Below are positions 1-8,187 of a stretch of 21,944 nucleotides of DNA, one piece after another. Numbering within the stretch: the first letter of the stretch is position 1; every line of letters begins with the position of its first letter. Origin of the DNA: a virus. The translations under genes were made by a program, and so were the position numbers. Where the stretch lies: positions 1 to 21,944 of the IMG/VR virus record IMGVR_UViG_3300047554_000247; one strand, 5' to 3'. The notes beneath the pieces were generated by a model. That model was not told the origin of the DNA. It ran no database searches and saw nothing but the letters and a program-made list of their open reading frames with translations.

Positions 1-1476
1 ACGAAGATCTACATTATTTAGTTCTTTAAAATATGGCTGGGTTGTTAGCCATCCGAATAATACTAAAGGCATTACTAAGTCATCGTGATATCCTTCATCT
101 GCCTCATAAGAACCCTTCTTTTCAATAAAAGTAGAGATTTCAGAGATGGTATCAGCGTCACTAATTATCATCTTTTTCTCTTCAACCATAGACTTAAAGT
201 TATGGCATCCGATTCGCTTAACACGTTTATCAGTATTGACCCCTAAACGAGTCTTTCCTCCACCGAATCCACCACCGACGTACTGTCCTGTAGATGAACT
301 GTTGACCATTAGGATATTTTCATACTCTAATTCTGCGTGTAAAATATAAGCCACCTGTTCGCTGATGTTAGTCTCAACCAAAACATAGGCTTCGTTGTAT
401 TCTTTTGCAATTTTATGTATCACGTTAGGATACAGAAGGGGACTAATCTCGTTATTACGATACTTAGCAACAATTCGATATGGAGTTTCCGTAATGTCGA
501 TAACTTGGAATGCTGAGTGATCGCCTCCGACACCTTTTGCCACGTCCGCAATCAAACAATAAGTATGACCAGCTGAAGGTCTTACATAAACATCCAATCC
601 TTCTTTCTGATAAATCGTAGGATCGATAGACATCTGAGCGATAATATCAGCATTAATAAGAGTTAAACTAGAACCCAAGAACTTACAAGCAACCTCTTGG
701 TTGTACTTGAGTTCACCCAACATCGCTTTCTGTTCTTCAGCCCACTTCTCGTCACGACCTGGAATCTCCCAGTAAGGAATGAACAGAGGTACGAATCCGT
801 TACGACCATTCTCAGCATCATTCCAGAATTTCCAGAAGTGATTGTAACCCAGTGGCGTAGAAGACAGAAGAATCTTTGTAGTCTGACCAGCAGAAATTGT
901 AGGGTAAACAGAAGTGAAGAACTGTTCAGCTACAGTATTCGGAATGATCGCAGCTTCGTCAACGTATAGTAAGTTAACAGACTTACCACGAATACCAGAG
1001 GCTGAAGTTGCTGCGGTGAATACCTTAGAGCCGTTCTCCAATTCAATATCACCCTTGTTCCAAGTAGTAACACCCTGTTGCAACCAGATAGGCAGAGCTT
1101 CGTACATAATTTGGTAACGATCCAAAACTTCACGTGCTGCAGTGGCTTTGTTAGCCAAGATAGCCACGTTCTTATTTGGTTGAAATACTGTATACCAAAG
1201 GATATAAGCAGCAGATGTAGTTGTCTTACCCTGCTGACGACCTTCCATAAGAATTACACGACGATTATTATGGATTACGTCAATCTTCTTCTTTTGACAA
1301 TCGTATAACGAAAACTTAATTAGACCATGGTCAAGAGAAACGATATAGCAGTAGTTTTCAATAAAGTAAACTGGATCCTGAGAGCACTTGATATACTCTT
1401 GGATCTGTTCTGGCGTAAAGTTTATCTGAACACCAGCTGCTTTCAGGTTTGGATTATTATTATAAAATTCAGCCAT
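1..1476 (-). CDS. 17: Terminase large subunit gp17, 3'-truncated by the window edge
   Basis: This is the ATPase-nuclease motor that packages DNA into the prohead and cuts concatemers. I translated the minus strand from ATG at 1476 to position 1: 492 codons with no stop, so the C-terminus lies outside the window. Visible motifs are Walker A GRQQGKTT (about residues 79-86), Walker B LLYVDEAA (169-176), the coupling motif SSTPLG (205-210), and nuclease acidic residues in IADVAKG (D311), VETN (E368) and YHDDLVM (D465/D466). These correspond to T4 gp17 D401, E458 and D542. T4 gp17 has 610 residues, so perhaps 60-100 residues are missing here. The ATG directly follows the gp15 stop codon with no spacer, which suggests coupled translation. 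The usual gene 16 is not between them. Identification is very secure. Confidence 0.96.
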   Translation of the reverse strand, partial: MAEFYNNNPNLKAAGVQINFTPEQIQEYIKCSQDPVYFIENYCYIVSLDHGLIKFSLYDCQKKKIDVIHNNRRVILMEGRQQGKTTTSAAYILWYTVFQPNKNVAILANKATAAREVLDRYQIMYEALPIWLQQGVTTWNKGDIELENGSKVFTAATSASGIRGKSVNLLYVDEAAIIPNTVAEQFFTSVYPTISAGQTTKILLSSTPLGYNHFWKFWNDAENGRNGFVPLFIPYWEIPGRDEKWAEEQKAMLGELKYNQEVACKFLGSSLTLINADIIAQMSIDPTIYQKEGLDVYVRPSAGHTYCLIADVAKGVGGDHSAFQVIDITETPYRIVAKYRNNEISPLLYPNVIHKIAKEYNEAYVLVETNISEQVAYILHAELEYENILMVNSSSTGQYVGGGFGGGKTRLGVNTDKRVKRIGCHNFKSMVEEKKMIISDADTISEISTFIEKKGSYEADEGYHDDLVMPLVLFGWLTTQPYFKELNNVDLR

Positions 1477-2223
1477 TTAGAAATTATCTAACCAAGTCTC
1501 GCTAGTTACAGTTGCTGTGGTGTAATCACCATCTGCGGTATATGTTCTATTTGGGTTAGAGAAGTTTTCATTATTACCAATATTAGAGTTAACCTGAGTG
1601 ATAACTCCTTGACCAGCGATAGGTCCAAACAGATTCATTTTTAATTGAAAACCAAGAGTATGAGTAACAAACCTTCTTTCTTGGAAGGATCCGTCGTATT
1701 CATCTTGGACAGTAACATTATTTAACACAATAGGCATATCTGTTGTAATACCCATAGAAGGGACTGTGTTTAATGTTAGTGTGTATTCTGGGGTGAATGT
1801 TGGAAGAATTTGTTCCAAAATCTGAAGACCATCTTCTTGTGTTTTCGTTAATATGTAAAGATTAACATCTACATTGTATGGAACAGGAGTATAAACAGTA
1901 GGAACTGTTGATGTATTGCTTGTAGTTTTAATCTGTTGCATACGATTTGTTTTTCTAGAAGGATCGTACGAGTAGTTAACAATCTCAAAAGACATTCTTG
2001 GAAGAGTTGTATAAGTGCTCATTTCTAAATTTGGATCTGAGTCTAAACGAACCAACCACTTTTCTTTTGGCGCATATGCTAAAGGGACTTGAATGCGTTG
2101 TGCCGTAGTGCCGTTTACAGAGTCGCCTTCTTTACGATCAATGTAGATGTCGCTGAATAAACGACCAAACGCTACGATACCCTTGCGGATAATTCCGTGA
2201 TAATATACGTGACCATTAAGCAC
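1477..2223 (-). CDS. 15: Tail terminator / sheath stabiliser gp15
   Basis: A 248-residue homologue of T4 gp15 (272 residues), the hexameric ring that caps the tail tube and sheath and joins the tail to the neck. The N-terminal pattern HGIIRKGIVAFGRLFSDIYI, followed by IQVPLAYAPKEKW, matches the family's beginning (tail-sheath-stabiliser fold, RVPITYASKEH in T4). Translation starts at GTG (2223), which overlaps the end of gp14 by 8 bases. A good Shine-Dalgarno sequence, GGGGAG, lies about 7 bases upstream, inside the gp14 coding region. The C-terminal 50 residues are Asn/Thr rich and of low complexity. The gene lies in canonical T4 order after 13 and 14 and directly abuts gene 17. Confidence 0.93.
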   Translation of the reverse strand: MLNGHVYYHGIIRKGIVAFGRLFSDIYIDRKEGDSVNGTTAQRIQVPLAYAPKEKWLVRLDSDPNLEMSTYTTLPRMSFEIVNYSYDPSRKTNRMQQIKTTSNTSTVPTVYTPVPYNVDVNLYILTKTQEDGLQILEQILPTFTPEYTLTLNTVPSMGITTDMPIVLNNVTVQDEYDGSFQERRFVTHTLGFQLKMNLFGPIAGQGVITQVNSNIGNNENFSNPNRTYTADGDYTTATVTSETWLDNF

Positions 2224-3139
2224 GGTTTATCTCCCCGAATGGATTGCTCTCGTCGAAGTTGATAACATCAACAGACTCATCCTTAAATTTATTGTTGTCG
2301 CCGAATGAAGATGGCTTATCAATATCAACTTCGATGGTAGAAGTTGCTGCAGCATTTACGCCAGCACCACCAACAAAAGATATTGCTGGAGCAGTTTGAT
2401 AACCAGAACCACCATTAGTTACATCTACACGAACAACTTTATTAGCTGAAACGCCAGAGCCTAATACTGCTGTTGCTGTTGCACCAAAACCAGATGAACT
2501 TGTAAACACGACCTGTGGTGCAGAAGTATATCCAGAGCCGTTATTGGTCATAGTGATACTCTTAACAGCACCGAAAGCAGAACGTGTTGCATTGGTATTA
2601 AATGTCTTAAGTGTTTCAAATGCGTCAACCTGAGGGATTCCAGTATCGATAGCTTCGGAAGCGTACTGGAACAATTCAACCTGTAACTTATATACGTATA
2701 GCTTACCTAGTTGATAGAATGGGTCTTGATGTTGAACGAACTTAATTTCGAACAAACCTTTAGACAGTGGGAAGTAGATTAAGTCACCTTCGTTTGGGCG
2801 ATTAGGTAGAGTGGTCGCACCGTATCGACCAACCATCTGATCCCAACGGCGACGAGCAACCACTAGCGTAGCAGACTGTTCAACCATTAAACCGAACTTC
2901 TGAATAAACGCTCCCTGCCCACCGAATGAATCTACGTTTTCGAAGTACATCTCGATAGGAAACGCAGACTTAAATTGGCTTAGACGATCCTCGCCAAGAA
3001 TCTCATCTTTAGAAACTAATGTTCTTGGGATGTACATAACCTCTTGACCATAGATACGCAATGATTCTATGATCAAGTCTTCGATTAGGTACTGCTCGTT
3101 TCGAGTGCCCTGTGTGAAATATACATTAGTTGTTGACAT
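2216..3139 (-). CDS. 14: Neck protein gp14, with a C-terminal GSGY-repeat insertion
   Basis: A 307-residue homologue of T4 gp14 (256 residues), which with gp13 forms the head-tail neck. The core is strongly conserved: MYIPRTLVSKDEILGEDRLS (35-54), IEMYFENVDSFGGQGAFIQK (62-81), VARRRWDQMVGRYG (94-107) and FYQLGKLYVYKLQVELFQY (141-159). After residue 188 comes a stretch absent from T4, with two about 43-residue repeats centred on NNGSGYTSAP (199-208) and NGGSGYQTAP (242-251). Similar GSGYTSAP beta repeats decorate virion proteins of many marine phages. The tail end (272-307) is acidic and Asn rich. The start is one base after the gp13 stop and has only a weak upstream GGGT, so translation is probably coupled. 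gp15 starts within the last codons. Confidence 0.94.
   Translation of the reverse strand: MSTTNVYFTQGTRNEQYLIEDLIIESLRIYGQEVMYIPRTLVSKDEILGEDRLSQFKSAFPIEMYFENVDSFGGQGAFIQKFGLMVEQSATLVVARRRWDQMVGRYGATTLPNRPNEGDLIYFPLSKGLFEIKFVQHQDPFYQLGKLYVYKLQVELFQYASEAIDTGIPQVDAFETLKTFNTNATRSAFGAVKSITMTNNGSGYTSAPQVVFTSSSGFGATATAVLGSGVSANKVVRVDVTNGGSGYQTAPAISFVGGAGVNAAATSTIEVDIDKPSSFGDNNKFKDESVDVINFDESNPFGEINRA
2330..2575 (-). repeat. Two GSGY-type beta repeats in gp14
   Basis: The region encodes gp14 residues about 189-270. Two units align: ITMTNNGSGYTSAPQVVFT and VDVTNGGSGYQTAPAISFV, about 43 residues apart. Each is followed by an Ala/Gly-rich stretch (GFGATATAVLGSG and GAGVNAAATSTI). T4 gp14 lacks this insertion. 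The role is unknown; surface decoration or stabilisation is plausible. Confidence 0.75.
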
Positions 3140-3140
3140 T

Positions 3141-4106
3141 TTAACCCATTATGAAGTTTAGTGGGGCAGACTTGTTTTGTAGTTCGTCTCTTAATGTACG
3201 GATCTCTTCCATAGCCTCTGCATATAACTTATCGCCATCAAGCGTAACACCACCTGGAAGTTGAATACCAGAGAACTTCTTAATGTTTACAGCCCATTGA
3301 CGCTTGATCAATGCTGTTGTATATTCTTTTAACCAAGTCTCATTCCAAACTTTAGACCATTGGTTTGGATCCATCGCACGGTATGCCTTTATTAGGATAT
3401 AATTACCCAGAACCACGTTCTGTGCCCAGTTAATATCCAAGTATAAACGATCTTGTAAACGATTGAATCTATAATCAGTTTTAGCGTTAAGAGTCCAGTC
3501 TAACAAGTCTAGGTGCTGCATAACAGTCGTATAGTAAATGATAGACGTAGATGTTAAATCATATAGATCGTGCAAGCGTAATTGGTACTGCAGGTCGAAG
3601 ATATTCTTAGAAGAAGATGCTGAGCTAATAGAACAAACTTCAGTAACACCCCAAACGTAATCTGGTACAGCGATTGAACGAAGGTCGTATTCATTCAAAG
3701 TTACTGGGTTTGTAGTAGCAAGAGTTCCTGTTACAGACGCACCAGCAATAACTTCACCAGCTTGGAATGTCCCCTTAACATCTTTAACTAACAATAGGTT
3801 GCCAGTAGATTCCCTTCCTTCCTCTTTAGTGACAATAGCTTTAGCTCCAGATGATAATCCAGTAATGGTATCGTTTATCGGAAATGCTTGCGCATTGTTA
3901 CTGATAAGAGTAGCCTCAGAAGCACGAATTTTTTGTTTTAAATAAACTGATTCAATACCGTCATAGTGGTATTGTCTCCAATAGTCTAACGCCTCATCAA
4001 TACGATCTTCGATCTGATCGTCATCTGCGTTAATTTCAAGAACAGGTGCACCAAGAGCACGTAGGCAATACTGTTTAAGTGTTTCTCTTGAATTTGGATT
4101 AGCCAT
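3141..4106 (-). CDS. 13: Neck protein gp13, with an inserted beta-domain
   Basis: A 321-residue homologue of T4 gp13 (309 residues), a neck component that joins the portal to the tail. Family features are the N-terminal RETLKQYCLRALGAPVLEIN (7-26), the following DDDQIEDRIDEALDYWRQYH, and a C-terminal half with YRFNRLQDRLYLDINW and ILIKAYRAMDP. Between IESVYLKQKI (51-60) and the conserved DYVWGV segment (149-154) lies an extra segment, about 75-135, with the pattern GLSSGAKAIVTKEEG followed by GTFQAGEVIAGA. It looks like a small inserted beta-module, and a similar one occurs in the large tail protein at the other end of the window. A Shine-Dalgarno AAGGTG lies just before the stop of the upstream fibre gene, three bases from this start. 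Confidence 0.93.
   Translation of the reverse strand: MANPNSRETLKQYCLRALGAPVLEINADDDQIEDRIDEALDYWRQYHYDGIESVYLKQKIRASEATLISNNAQAFPINDTITGLSSGAKAIVTKEEGRESTGNLLLVKDVKGTFQAGEVIAGASVTGTLATTNPVTLNEYDLRSIAVPDYVWGVTEVCSISSASSSKNIFDLQYQLRLHDLYDLTSTSIIYYTTVMQHLDLLDWTLNAKTDYRFNRLQDRLYLDINWAQNVVLGNYILIKAYRAMDPNQWSKVWNETWLKEYTTALIKRQWAVNIKKFSGIQLPGGVTLDGDKLYAEAMEEIRTLRDELQNKSAPLNFIMG
3702..3884 (-). other. Inserted beta-module in gp13
   Basis: The region encodes about residues 75-135 of gp13, with the pattern GLSSGAKAIVTKEEG ... GTFQAGEVIAGASVTGTLA. T4 gp13 goes almost directly from the YLKHKI-type strand to the PD-VIGV strand, so this stretch is an addition. The spacing of Gly and hydrophobic residues resembles the segment VITTSNNSGSAVV ... 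GTISNGQAFTGSVSGATGTV in the large tail protein (about 20729-20911). That suggests a mobile surface module shared among the virion proteins. The assignment rests on eye alignment only. Confidence 0.55.
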
Positions 4107-4109
4107 TTA

Positions 4110-5279
4110 TTACACCTTGAAAAGAGTTGCCTGACCTTTAATTGCAGCAGTGCCAGAAGAGCAAGTTGCAAAAATAGTCAAAGTGCCAGCAGAAATTGAA
4201 CCAGAGAATGTAGTATTTGTATTTGCGCTCTGCATTTCATTCGCTACTGTATAGTTTTCGTTGAATGTTACGTTAGTGTCATCATGCATAAACAACATTT
4301 CCATAATTCTGTATACAGTGCCATTAGTTACAGAAAGAACAATTTTACCAGAACGATAAGTCGCAGATGATAATGCTAGAATCGCAGTCGGTGATGTGCC
4401 AGAAGTGGAAGCTGAAAACCCTCTGGTTGTTAAGATATGATCATCTTTCTGCCAACCAGTTGCAGCAGACCAAGTTATAGTTTTATCAGTCGATCCCTTA
4501 AGAGTGATACCACCACCTTCAGCTGTAGTGTCAGTTGGAGAAGAAACATCACCAATAATTACGTTTTTGTCTTCAACGACTAAGTTTACAGTATTGATGT
4601 TTGTGGTCGTACCGTTGACAGTTAAGTTGCCACTAACAGTAAGATCAACTGTAGTAAGAGATGTTAGACCATCCAGAGTTGTAGATGTTCCACCGAACGG
4701 AACAGTCGTAGTACCATATGTAACCTGACCGAGAGCCCAAGTAGGAGCATAACCAGCACCAGCAGACTTCAAGAACGTGCCAGAAGCACCAGCAGTAATG
4801 AAAGTAGATAAACCAGTATCTGCTTGGATAATCAACTGACCAGCAGAACCACCAGCGATGTTAGTTGCTGTAGTGGCTAGTGTAGCAGTACCAGCAGAAA
4901 TAGAAGAAGCAGCAACCCAAGTAGGTGCTCCAGTACCGCCAGAAACTAGAACCTGACCAGATGTACCACCAGCTGTGAGAGCCAAACCAGAAGCAGTAGA
5001 ATATGCGACTGCACCTGCTACTGCAGTTAGAGCAGAACCAGTACCACCGTATCCTAAACCAACAGCAGTACCCTGCCAAACAGAACCTGTGCTGAATGTT
5101 TTATTGAGAGCAGTCTGAGCAGAGACGTTGTTAAGCATAATGGAACCACCACCTGCGGTAGTTCCATCGTGTAGACGAAGGGTTTTTAGATCGGTGTCAA
5201 CAGAAAGTTCACCAACTGCACCTGTGAATGCGTTGTTCTGTGTAGTTGTACCTCGTCTAAATTGTACTTGTGTTGACAT
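4110..5279 (-). CDS. Tail-fibre-like virion protein with tropism-determinant-type N-terminus
   Basis: A 389-residue protein. Its N-terminus (VQFRRGTTTQNNAF, GELSVDTDLKTLRLHDG, about residues 5-41) is the adaptor-type fold found at the start of many phage fibre and tropism proteins (major tropism determinant or hyaluronidase-like head). The middle is rich in Gly, Ala, Ser and Thr, with repeated GTSGQVLVSGGTGAPTW-like units typical of fibre shafts. Then comes LTVSGNLTVNGTTTNINTVN, followed by VEDKNVIIGD, and a C-terminal beta-domain (about 285-389) ending in KGQATLFKV. The start has Shine-Dalgarno AGAGGA 6 bases upstream. The gene lies immediately before gene 13, where T4 keeps fibritin (wac), so a neck-whisker role is possible. 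It shows no clear fibritin sequence, and I prefer a general fibre call. Confidence 0.75.
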   Translation of the reverse strand: MSTQVQFRRGTTTQNNAFTGAVGELSVDTDLKTLRLHDGTTAGGGSIMLNNVSAQTALNKTFSTGSVWQGTAVGLGYGGTGSALTAVAGAVAYSTASGLALTAGGTSGQVLVSGGTGAPTWVAASSISAGTATLATTATNIAGGSAGQLIIQADTGLSTFITAGASGTFLKSAGAGYAPTWALGQVTYGTTTVPFGGTSTTLDGLTSLTTVDLTVSGNLTVNGTTTNINTVNLVVEDKNVIIGDVSSPTDTTAEGGGITLKGSTDKTITWSAATGWQKDDHILTTRGFSASTSGTSPTAILALSSATYRSGKIVLSVTNGTVYRIMEMLFMHDDTNVTFNENYTVANEMQSANTNTTFSGSISAGTLTIFATCSSGTAAIKGQATLFKV

Positions 5280-5301
5280 AGTTTTCCTCTAATCGATATA
5301 T

Positions 5302-8178
5302 TTAGGCTTGGGCTTCTGACCAGAATAAGTTTACGTTCACGTTTGCAGTTGTATTTGAAAGGTTTCTAACAACAACCGCCAAAACGTCTGGACCATCTGG
5401 ATAATTAGAATAACCACCAATCGCTGAGTTTGTCAATTCTTTAAGGTTTGACAAGTCGATTTCAGCAAAACCAGATGGTTGCCCTAGTGTTGAAAAGTTT
5501 TGCTCGCCTGGAGTTGCTGCTGTAGAAGTGCTAGTAGAAACCTGTGCGAACGAAGGTTGAGAACCTAGTGGAACTGTGTTAACAGCTGACCACGTTAATG
5601 TTGATGCGTCAATATTACCTGGATTCAAAATACCGTACACCTGTACTGATTGGTCAGCCTGTACCTGTAATCGTTGTAGTAATAATTGAGAACGATTGAT
5701 AAGATCTCGATCACCGAAATTACCAGCAATAGAGTTTGAAACTGACGGAGCCAATCTTAAGAAGAATACTGTTTCTGACGAATTGGCGTTGACGCTATTT
5801 GCTGTAGATGCATAGTTAAAGTAGTAACCACGATCTGAGTCAAAGTTGCCGTCCATAATATAAGAAGAACCCCAGTGGTTAATAATAGGGGAGCACGTGC
5901 AAGTGATTAAAGTCACTGAGTTGTATCCATTTCCAACCGCATGGACTGCTGCAGCACCACCAGAGAATGTCTTAGTAGAACCACCAACGAACATTTGGAA
6001 AGACGCACCACGAGTTAAACCAGTTAACGTATTGCCTGCCTTACCAGTGTATGTTATATACTCACTGTCAATAAGAACTACACCACCTGTAGATGGGAAT
6101 CTAGACGCATCATAAAGATCCATTGTTGTTTGAGTATTGTTCATCGCAGAAGCTAAACGATCTCGAGCAGATTCATTAATCGCCTGATAACGAACTGCAG
6201 TGTTAGCAGTTCTCATATACGCTTCATCGTTTACGTTGTTCTGTTTCATACGGTGAACAAGAATCATATTACCGTCACCACCACGACACATAAAGTCGAT
6301 GAAACCAGCACCATACCAAGAGAACGAGATACCTAACATTTGCATCTTGTTTAGGTTAATATTGTAACCAGAAATACCTGTACCATCAATCTTATCAAAG
6401 TTAAATTGAGATTGAGGGACACGTTGGTCTATAACCTGAGCGATTTTGATACCAGAAGAACTATTGACTCCACGATATTCTGGGTTAATAGACATAGTGT
6501 TATCGTCAGTAATAGAACCGATACGGTATGTCATACCACGAATAACAATAGAATCACCAACCTTTAACTGCTGAGTGAAACGACATCCTGCACCAGTAAC
6601 TAACTGAGAACCAGAAGTAACAGACACGAAACCAGATAGTTGATAAGTTGCAGAACGCTTAACTACTGCCAATTCTTGTCCATCAAATTCCCAGAATAAT
6701 CCGTTTTGATCATCGAATGGACCGCAACGAGTGCAAGCACCAACCCAGTTTTTAACTGTAACACGTGGTAGGTTAGTGATAACCGCAGTTGTAGAACCTA
6801 GTGCTGTCGTTGCATTAACAGTGAAAGTAGATTCATTAACGATAGAAGCAACACCGTAGACGCCATTATATCCAGAAGTAACAACTCCTGAAATTTGAAT
6901 AGTGGCACCTGCTTGTAGACCATGGTCGATCTCTGTAGAAACGGTGATAACAGAACCTACTCCAGTACCAGCAGCAGAAATTTGGTCCAAGTTAATAACA
7001 GGGTTAAACAAAATACCAGAAGTCCAAAGAATACCTTTACCTGATTGGTAACGCATGTATTTCTTAGTCTGACGAGATACAGAAGCACCATGAGATGGTA
7101 AGAATGTACCGATGTTAACACCGCCATCGAATGGACGGTGTTGCACATAAGCGTCGGAACGTGTATAAGTCTTAGCTACAATACCTGCATTTGCTACAGC
7201 ACCACCCACTCGAGCGGTGAAAGTAAATGTAGTATTTGTTGGAACAGTTTCAACGAAGAAGTTACCACCCATTAAATCATGGTTTGTTCCAGTAGAAGTA
7301 ACAATATTAACTAGGGGACATCCTGCAACCAGACCATGTGGTGCAGAACAAGTAACTGTAATTTTAGATGGAGAGTTAGCGTCAGAAGTATAACCAGTAA
7401 TTGGAAGTTCTGCGCCAGCATAGAAACCACCACGACGAGCATAAGTTGATTGGTTGTAAACAGAAGTTCCATTTATACCAACGATACCTTTAGCGAAGTA
7501 AGTAAAGGTAGTAGAAGATGGGACAGTAGCTACAACGAACGCACCTTCAGCACGTGCAGCATTTGATACACCTGCTGCACCGAAGATAATAACTGGTTGC
7601 GCAACAGAAAGACCATGTGGCTGCGAGCAGGTAACAGTCATAATAGATGGGTTACCACCATCAGAAGTGATATTAGTCATGAACAAGTCAAGACCTGGCT
7701 TTTCGTAAATACCTGGAATACCACGAATGTCAGAATAGTTCTGCCACTTAGTAGGCTGTAGACCATATTCAAAGTCAGCGTCAATCAAAGCCTGTGGTTG
7801 AGCAACACGTTGGCGTTCAATAGCATCAACACCGAAAGCGTATGGACGAACAATGTTACCGATTTGTTTTGGTGCGTCAGTATAGATAGCGATTTTATCT
7901 GTACTCAACATCGAAGCTGTATCAGCTGCAAATGTTACAGTACTAGCGCCGACTTGCTCAGAGTACTGAGAAGAGCCACCCATAAAAGTAGTGTCGCTTG
8001 GATCGTATGTGATCGTACCATTTTTAGTTGGGTCACCAATCGCATAGATGTTTGTTTGTTGAGTCTTGTTTGCAATAATCAAAAGTTGAGTCAGATCAAC
8101 TTTACCAGGAAATTTTAGTGTACCTTGTCCTGGAGCATTTGGAGTGAATATGTATTTTTCAATTAACTGACGTGCCAT
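5302..8178 (-). CDS. Large virion structural protein with HGL beta-repeats
   Basis: A 958-residue protein. The N-terminus (ARQLIEKYIFTPNAPGQGTL, then KFPGKVDLTQLLIIANKT) is a signature I associate with a conserved virion protein of T4-like marine phages; its exact position is unknown to me. Three copies of an about 60-residue beta-module lie at about 168-230, 261-325 and 402-457. Each has the pattern T-V-T-C-x-x-PHGL-x-x-x ... F-x-V-x-T-V-P-x-x-T-T-F (third copy more divergent). The C-terminal part contains a conserved block around QMLGISFSWYGAGFIDFMCR and ends with a beta-rich domain (YPDGPDVLAVVVRNLS). The start is supported by Shine-Dalgarno AAGGATATACA directly before the ATG, overlapping the stop of the upstream gene. 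It is probably a baseplate- or tail-associated fibre component. No catalytic motif is visible. Confidence 0.75.
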   Translation of the reverse strand: MARQLIEKYIFTPNAPGQGTLKFPGKVDLTQLLIIANKTQQTNIYAIGDPTKNGTITYDPSDTTFMGGSSQYSEQVGASTVTFAADTASMLSTDKIAIYTDAPKQIGNIVRPYAFGVDAIERQRVAQPQALIDADFEYGLQPTKWQNYSDIRGIPGIYEKPGLDLFMTNITSDGGNPSIMTVTCSQPHGLSVAQPVIIFGAAGVSNAARAEGAFVVATVPSSTTFTYFAKGIVGINGTSVYNQSTYARRGGFYAGAELPITGYTSDANSPSKITVTCSAPHGLVAGCPLVNIVTSTGTNHDLMGGNFFVETVPTNTTFTFTARVGGAVANAGIVAKTYTRSDAYVQHRPFDGGVNIGTFLPSHGASVSRQTKKYMRYQSGKGILWTSGILFNPVINLDQISAAGTGVGSVITVSTEIDHGLQAGATIQISGVVTSGYNGVYGVASIVNESTFTVNATTALGSTTAVITNLPRVTVKNWVGACTRCGPFDDQNGLFWEFDGQELAVVKRSATYQLSGFVSVTSGSQLVTGAGCRFTQQLKVGDSIVIRGMTYRIGSITDDNTMSINPEYRGVNSSSGIKIAQVIDQRVPQSQFNFDKIDGTGISGYNINLNKMQMLGISFSWYGAGFIDFMCRGGDGNMILVHRMKQNNVNDEAYMRTANTAVRYQAINESARDRLASAMNNTQTTMDLYDASRFPSTGGVVLIDSEYITYTGKAGNTLTGLTRGASFQMFVGGSTKTFSGGAAAVHAVGNGYNSVTLITCTCSPIINHWGSSYIMDGNFDSDRGYYFNYASTANSVNANSSETVFFLRLAPSVSNSIAGNFGDRDLINRSQLLLQRLQVQADQSVQVYGILNPGNIDASTLTWSAVNTVPLGSQPSFAQVSTSTSTAATPGEQNFSTLGQPSGFAEIDLSNLKELTNSAIGGYSNYPDGPDVLAVVVRNLSNTTANVNVNLFWSEAQA
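6808..7677 (-). repeat. Three HGL-type protein repeats
   Basis: The region encodes about residues 168-457 of the 958-residue protein. Units 1 and 2 share MTVTCSQPHGL / ITVTCSAPHGL and VVATVPSSTTFTYFAKG / VETVPTNTTFTFTARV. Unit 3 has ITVSTEIDHGLQAG and STFTVNATT. A related VRVWHTNHGMYAGSSVTIDG unit occurs in the large tail protein at about 19.7-19.8 kb. These look like small duplicated beta-modules used as surface decoration. Confidence 0.7.
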
Positions 8179-8187
8179 TGTATATCC

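Noticed and set aside
5299-5305. CTAAATA over the stop codon of the 958-residue gene as a late promoter
   Set aside because: It fits NATAAATA only partly. The same heptamer appears inside genes (near 14775 and 18748), so chance is likely; the gap to the next start is only 22 bases.
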